From the NCBI GenBank assembly GCA_016712625.1, contig JADJQQ010000001.1, positions 248,001-312,000 on the forward strand: DNA of 64,000 nt, given 5' to 3'. A program made the position numbers and the translations under genes. This document shows positions 60,755-64,000 of the stretch, in pieces (positions within the stretch are counted from its first letter, which is position 1; every line of letters begins with the position of its first letter). The notes below the pieces were generated by a model. It saw only the letters and a program-made list of their open reading frames with translations. It searched no databases and was not told the DNA's origin. The stretch is from Candidatus Competibacteraceae bacterium. GTDB taxonomy: Bacteria; Pseudomonadota; Gammaproteobacteria; Competibacterales; Competibacteraceae.

Positions 60755-62128
60755 ATGAATAAATCCATCTTCCGGGAATATGACATTCGCGGCGTGGTCG
60801 ATTGCGATCTAACGCCCGCGGTGGTGCGTGATCTTGGTCAAGCGGTGGGTAGCCTCGCTGCCGAACGTGGTGAGACCCAGGTGATCGTTGGCCGCGACGG
60901 ACGGATATCCAGTCCCGCGCTGTGCGAAGCGCTGAAGCTTGGCATCCGCGCGGCTGGCCTGGAAGTGCTGGATTTGGGCGCGATTCCAACCCCGCTGCTG
61001 TATTACGCCACCCATGTTCTTGGCTCTAGCCAGGCGGGGGTGATGGTTACTGGCAGTCACAATCCGCCGCAATATAATGGCTTGAAAATCGTCATCGACA
61101 AAATCGCCCTGCATGGCGACGTGGTTCGCGATCTGCGCCGCCGCATCGAAACCGGTGATTTGCGGTATGGTAGCGGCGGCGAGCGTTCCGCCACCATCGG
61201 CATCGACTACATTCGCCGGCTCGGCGCGGCCTTGCCGCTGTCGAAACCCTGCAAGGTCGTTGTGGATTGCGGCAATGCGATCGCGGCTCACACCGCGCCG
61301 CCCTTGCTGCGGACGTTGGGCTGCGAGGTCATCGAACTGTACTGCGAAGTAGACGGGCGGTTTCCCAACCATCACCCCGATCCCAGCGTTCCGGAAAATC
61401 TGGCGGACTTGCAAGCGGCGACGCGCGCGCATCAGGCCGATATTGGCTTGGCCTTCGACGGTGACGCCGACCGGCTGGGCGTAGTCACCGATACTGGCCA
61501 GATCATCTGGCCGGATCGGGTGCTGATGCCCTTGGCCGAGGAGGTGCTGGCCCATCATCTCGGCGCGGGAATCGTCTACGACATCAAATGTTCCTGGCAT
61601 TTGACCCGCCTGATCGAACGGCTGGGCGGTCAACCGATCCCGTGGAAAACCGGTCATTCCCTGATCAAAGCCAAGATGCGGGAAACTGGCGCATTGCTCG
61701 GTGGTGAGATGGCGGGGCATTTTGTCCACGCTGACGAATGGTTCGGGTTCGACGACGCCTTTTATGCCGCGGCCCGGCTGCTACGCTTGCTGGCCCAGCA
61801 CGGGGTATCCAGCGCCGAATTTTTCGCCCAATATCCCACCGGCTTCAATACCCCGGAACTGCGGTTGGATATGGCCGAAGACGAACCCTTCACCTTCATG
61901 GCCCGCCTTATGGATCACATGGATTTTGGCTCGGACGCGCGAATCATTACCCTGGATGGCGTGCGGGTCGAATTCCCCCATGGTTGGGGCTTGGTACGCG
62001 CTTCCAACACCACGCCGAGCCTGACCCTGCGTTTCGAGGCCGACCATCCAGCCGCTTTGCGCGACATTCAAGATCAGTTCCGCCAACGCTTGCTGGCGTT
62101 GCGAGCGGATTTGATTTTACCTTTTTGA
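60755..62128 (+). CDS. algC: Phosphomannomutase/phosphoglucomutase (AlgC type)
   Basis: Interconverts mannose or glucose 6- and 1-phosphates; supplies GDP-mannose and UDP-glucose for polysaccharide and LPS. Start MNKSIFREYDIRGVV at 60755 (457 residues; Pseudomonas AlgC 463). Active-site TGSHNPPQYNG, metal loop FDGDADRLGVV, sugar-binding GEMAGHF and phosphate-binding RASNTTPSLTLRF are all present. The order dut-algC-argB matches Pseudomonas. The frame opening further upstream overlaps dut and is rejected. It may feed the polysaccharide genes at 21.7-25.6 kb. Confidence 0.94.
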   Translation: MNKSIFREYDIRGVVDCDLTPAVVRDLGQAVGSLAAERGETQVIVGRDGRISSPALCEALKLGIRAAGLEVLDLGAIPTPLLYYATHVLGSSQAGVMVTGSHNPPQYNGLKIVIDKIALHGDVVRDLRRRIETGDLRYGSGGERSATIGIDYIRRLGAALPLSKPCKVVVDCGNAIAAHTAPPLLRTLGCEVIELYCEVDGRFPNHHPDPSVPENLADLQAATRAHQADIGLAFDGDADRLGVVTDTGQIIWPDRVLMPLAEEVLAHHLGAGIVYDIKCSWHLTRLIERLGGQPIPWKTGHSLIKAKMRETGALLGGEMAGHFVHADEWFGFDDAFYAAARLLRLLAQHGVSSAEFFAQYPTGFNTPELRLDMAEDEPFTFMARLMDHMDFGSDARIITLDGVRVEFPHGWGLVRASNTTPSLTLRFEADHPAALRDIQDQFRQRLLALRADLILPF

Positions 62129-62169
62129 TTTTACTAAATTTAAACCGCCTTTTAGAGGTTCACCGACGC

Positions 62170-63063
62170 ATGGCTCTTGACGCCCAGGCCGCCACGCAAG
62201 TGGCGCATGTATTAACCGAATCGCTACCCTATATCCGCCGCTTCTCCGGCAAGACCATCGTGGTCAAATACGGCGGCAACGCCATGGAGAACGAGCAGCT
62301 GAAAAACAGCTTTGCCCGCGACATCGTGCTGATGAAGCTGGTCGGTTTCAATCCGGTGGTGGTGCACGGCGGCGGCCCTCAAATCAGTCAGTTATTGAAG
62401 CGGATCGGTAAGGAAAGCCGCTTTGTGGACGGAATGCGCGTGACCGATAGCGAAACGATGGATGTCGTTGAAATGGTGCTCGGCGGACTGGTCAACAAAG
62501 AAATAGTTAATAATATCAATCGACACGGCGGCTGTGCGGTCGGTTTGACCGGCAAGGATGGCGATTTGATTCACGCCCGCAAACTGACCATCACCCGCCA
62601 AAGCCCTGATCTGAAAGTGCCCGAAATCATCGATATCGGCCACGTCGGTGAAGTCGCCAGCATCGATAAATCCATCGTCGAAACCCTGATCGCCGGCAAC
62701 TTCATCCCGGTGATCGCTCCCATCGGCGTGGGTAAGGATGGACAATCCTACAATATCAATGCCGACCTGGTTGCCGGCAAGGTCGCTCAGGTTTTACACG
62801 CCGAGAAATTGATGCTGTTAACCGACACGACGGGGGTGCTGGACAAACAAGGCCACCTTTTGACTGGTTTGGATGCCCGTCGGGTCCAGGAACTGATCGA
62901 CGATGGGACGATCCACGGCGGCATGCTGCCAAAGGTCGCTTGCGCGCTGGATGCCGTGCGCAGCGGAGTGAAGGCAGCGCATATCATCGATGGACGAATC
63001 CAACACGCGGTTTTGGTGGAACTGTTCACCGATGCTGGCATTGGCACTTTAATGCGAGGCTAG
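62170..63063 (+). CDS. argB: Acetylglutamate kinase
   Basis: Second step of arginine synthesis, phosphorylating N-acetylglutamate. 297 residues from the ATG at 62170. Seen: IVVKYGGNAMEN, VVVHGGGPQISQLLK, and later NINADLVAGKVAQVL, LLTDTTGVLDKQG, and IHGGMLPKVACALDA. The N-terminal helix (about 20 residues) typical of arginine-sensitive hexameric kinases is present, so feedback inhibition is likely but inferred. Upstream open frame lies over algC and is rejected. Confidence 0.96.
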   Translation: MALDAQAATQVAHVLTESLPYIRRFSGKTIVVKYGGNAMENEQLKNSFARDIVLMKLVGFNPVVVHGGGPQISQLLKRIGKESRFVDGMRVTDSETMDVVEMVLGGLVNKEIVNNINRHGGCAVGLTGKDGDLIHARKLTITRQSPDLKVPEIIDIGHVGEVASIDKSIVETLIAGNFIPVIAPIGVGKDGQSYNINADLVAGKVAQVLHAEKLMLLTDTTGVLDKQGHLLTGLDARRVQELIDDGTIHGGMLPKVACALDAVRSGVKAAHIIDGRIQHAVLVELFTDAGIGTLMRG

Positions 63064-63161
63064 CAACACGGAAAGTGGCACCGCCGCTCTCGCCACACCT
63101 CGACGCTCCGCCACGACTTGGCTACACTTGCGGAAACCCTTACAAAACTCTGGGAAAAGCC

Positions 63162-63926
63162 ATGCGCCGAGTCGTCTTTAACCAAAAAGGAGGGGTGGGC
63201 AAATCCACCATCGCGTGCAATTTAGCCGCTATCGGCGCCGCGCGGGGCCGACGGACGTTGGTGGTCGATCTCGATCCGCAAGCCAACGCCTCTCGTTATC
63301 TACTGGGTAAGGTCCTGGAGGATCAGAAGAAAACCCTGGCTCACTTCTTCGACGATATTCTCAATTACAAGATCTTTCCCGAAAAACCAGAGTCTTATAT
63401 TGTCCCGACCCGCTTTGCCAACCTTAGCGTGATGCCGTCCGATCCACGGCTGGAAGATTTACAAATCAAATTGGAATCGCGCTACAAGATGTATAAATTG
63501 CGGGAAGCCTTGGAAACGTTTAAAGGCTATGAGGATATTTTCATCGACACGCCGCCCGCGCTGAATTTTTTTACCCGCTCGGCGCTGATCGCGGCTGACA
63601 CCTGCCTGATTCCCTTTGACTGTGACGATTTTTCGCGTCGCGCGCTCTACACGCTGATGGATAGCGTGCGAGAAATTCAGGCCGACCACAATCGCGCTTT
63701 ACGCATTGAGGGCATCGTGGTCAATCACTATCAGGCTCGCGCCAATCTGCCGGTGCGCTTGGTTGAAGAGCTGCGTTCCGAGGGTTTACCGGTCTTGAAT
63801 GCCTTCCTGTCAGCGTCGGTCAAGATCCGCGAGTCACACGTTCAGGCATTGCCGATGATCCAGCTCGATCCCCGGCACAAACTCACCCGCGAATTTGAGG
63901 CGCTTTACAGTTTGTTAGCCACCTGA
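63162..63926 (+). CDS. Orphan ParA-family ATPase
   Basis: 254 residues, deviant Walker A KGGVGKSTIACNLAAIGA at about 9-26, Walker A' VDLDPQANASRYLLG, and Walker B IFIDTPPALNFF. The short N-terminus (no HTH) means a type Ib or cargo-positioning ParA. No parB or cargo gene is seen before the window ends 74 bases later. It is therefore more likely a chromosome-borne cargo-positioning ATPase than a plasmid partition protein. About 98 bases separate it from argB. Confidence 0.88.
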   Translation: MRRVVFNQKGGVGKSTIACNLAAIGAARGRRTLVVDLDPQANASRYLLGKVLEDQKKTLAHFFDDILNYKIFPEKPESYIVPTRFANLSVMPSDPRLEDLQIKLESRYKMYKLREALETFKGYEDIFIDTPPALNFFTRSALIAADTCLIPFDCDDFSRRALYTLMDSVREIQADHNRALRIEGIVVNHYQARANLPVRLVEELRSEGLPVLNAFLSASVKIRESHVQALPMIQLDPRHKLTREFEALYSLLAT

Positions 63927-63938
63927 TGGGTTGGGCAC

Positions 63939-64000
63939 ATGGGAAAACCCGCCCTCGAAAGCATCTTTTTTCGCAGATTTCCTAGCCTAGCGAGGCCGCG
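63939..64000 (+). CDS. Possible start of a following gene (cut by window edge)
   Basis: An ATG at 63939 begins an open frame MGKPALESIFFRRFPSLARP that continues past base 64000. It lies 12 bases after parA. Too short to assign; it could be a false frame. Confidence 0.25.
   Translation, partial: MGKPALESIFFRRFPSLARP

Noticed and set aside
60809..61729. 306-codon minus-strand frame
   Set aside because: Antisense to algC; no recognisable domain.

Overview
The window is chromosomal DNA of a GC-rich gammaproteobacterium. The evidence is gene content and order: leuS-lptE-holA, nadD-rsfS-rlmH, maf-rng-yhdP-nit-tldD, metG divergent from apbC with dcd nearby, dksA-gluQ, and coaBC-dut-algC-argB. A Competibacter/Contendobacter-like lineage is my best guess from overall protein flavour and from a dispersed-type palindromic repeat inside leuS. 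That guess is inference and was not tested. I see no tRNA, rRNA, CRISPR array, intact insertion sequence or prophage.

Layout. From 1 to 15.65 kb, a nearly gap-free run of genes on the minus strand reads leuS-lptE-holA-proA-nadD-rsfS-rlmH-maf-rng-yhdP-nit-tldD-pmbA; pmbA is cut by the window edge and yhdP is split by a one-base frameshift. From 15.7 to 21.7 kb lie purM-purN (+), dcd (-), a small secreted cysteine-repeat protein (-), apbC (-) and metG (+). From 21.7 to 25.6 kb is a small exopolysaccharide group: a polyprenyl-phosphate sugar transferase, a nucleotide-sugar dehydrogenase and a UDP-glucuronate-type epimerase. From 25.6 to 33.3 kb come dnaQ, rnhA, a fused dipeptide ABC ATPase, a lipoprotein aminopeptidase, cca (interrupted by an in-frame amber codon), an MFS transporter, and two small envelope proteins. 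From 33.5 to 44.8 kb are the 2-oxoglutarate dehydrogenase genes (sucA-sucB-lpdA), dksA-gluQ, acs with a clear terminator, an eIF2B-like protein and a very acidic small protein. From 44.8 to 52.5 kb are tex, rraA, a MotA/MotB-like envelope pair, a nitroreductase pseudogene, a hotdog thioesterase and a fused pabB-pabC.

The most plastic part is 53.2-54.2 kb, a graveyard holding an RHS-core remnant, a toxin-antitoxin pair with an intact antitoxin but a frameshifted toxin, and the C-terminal half of an XRE-type regulator. From 54.2 to 64 kb lie purC, a CbiM-like membrane protein, a DjlA-like co-chaperone, a bacteriohemerythrin in an AT-rich patch, radC, a candidate structured RNA with its own terminator (58626-58779), then coaBC-dut-algC-argB and an orphan ParA ATPase.

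How the genes work together. Most of the window is housekeeping: purine synthesis (purM, purN, purC), pyrimidine-nucleotide hygiene (dcd, dut, maf), translation and ribosome maturation (leuS, metG, rsfS, rlmH, cca), RNA decay (rng, rraA, tex), the TCA cycle and acetate activation (suc genes, lpdA, acs), and sugar-nucleotide and polysaccharide supply (algC plus the 21.7-25.6 kb group). The most interesting items are the candidate small RNA, the tandem cysteine-loop secreted protein, the repeat inserted in frame in the LeuRS editing domain, and the three interrupted genes (yhdP, cca, parE-like). I did not find a complete undescribed multi-gene system.
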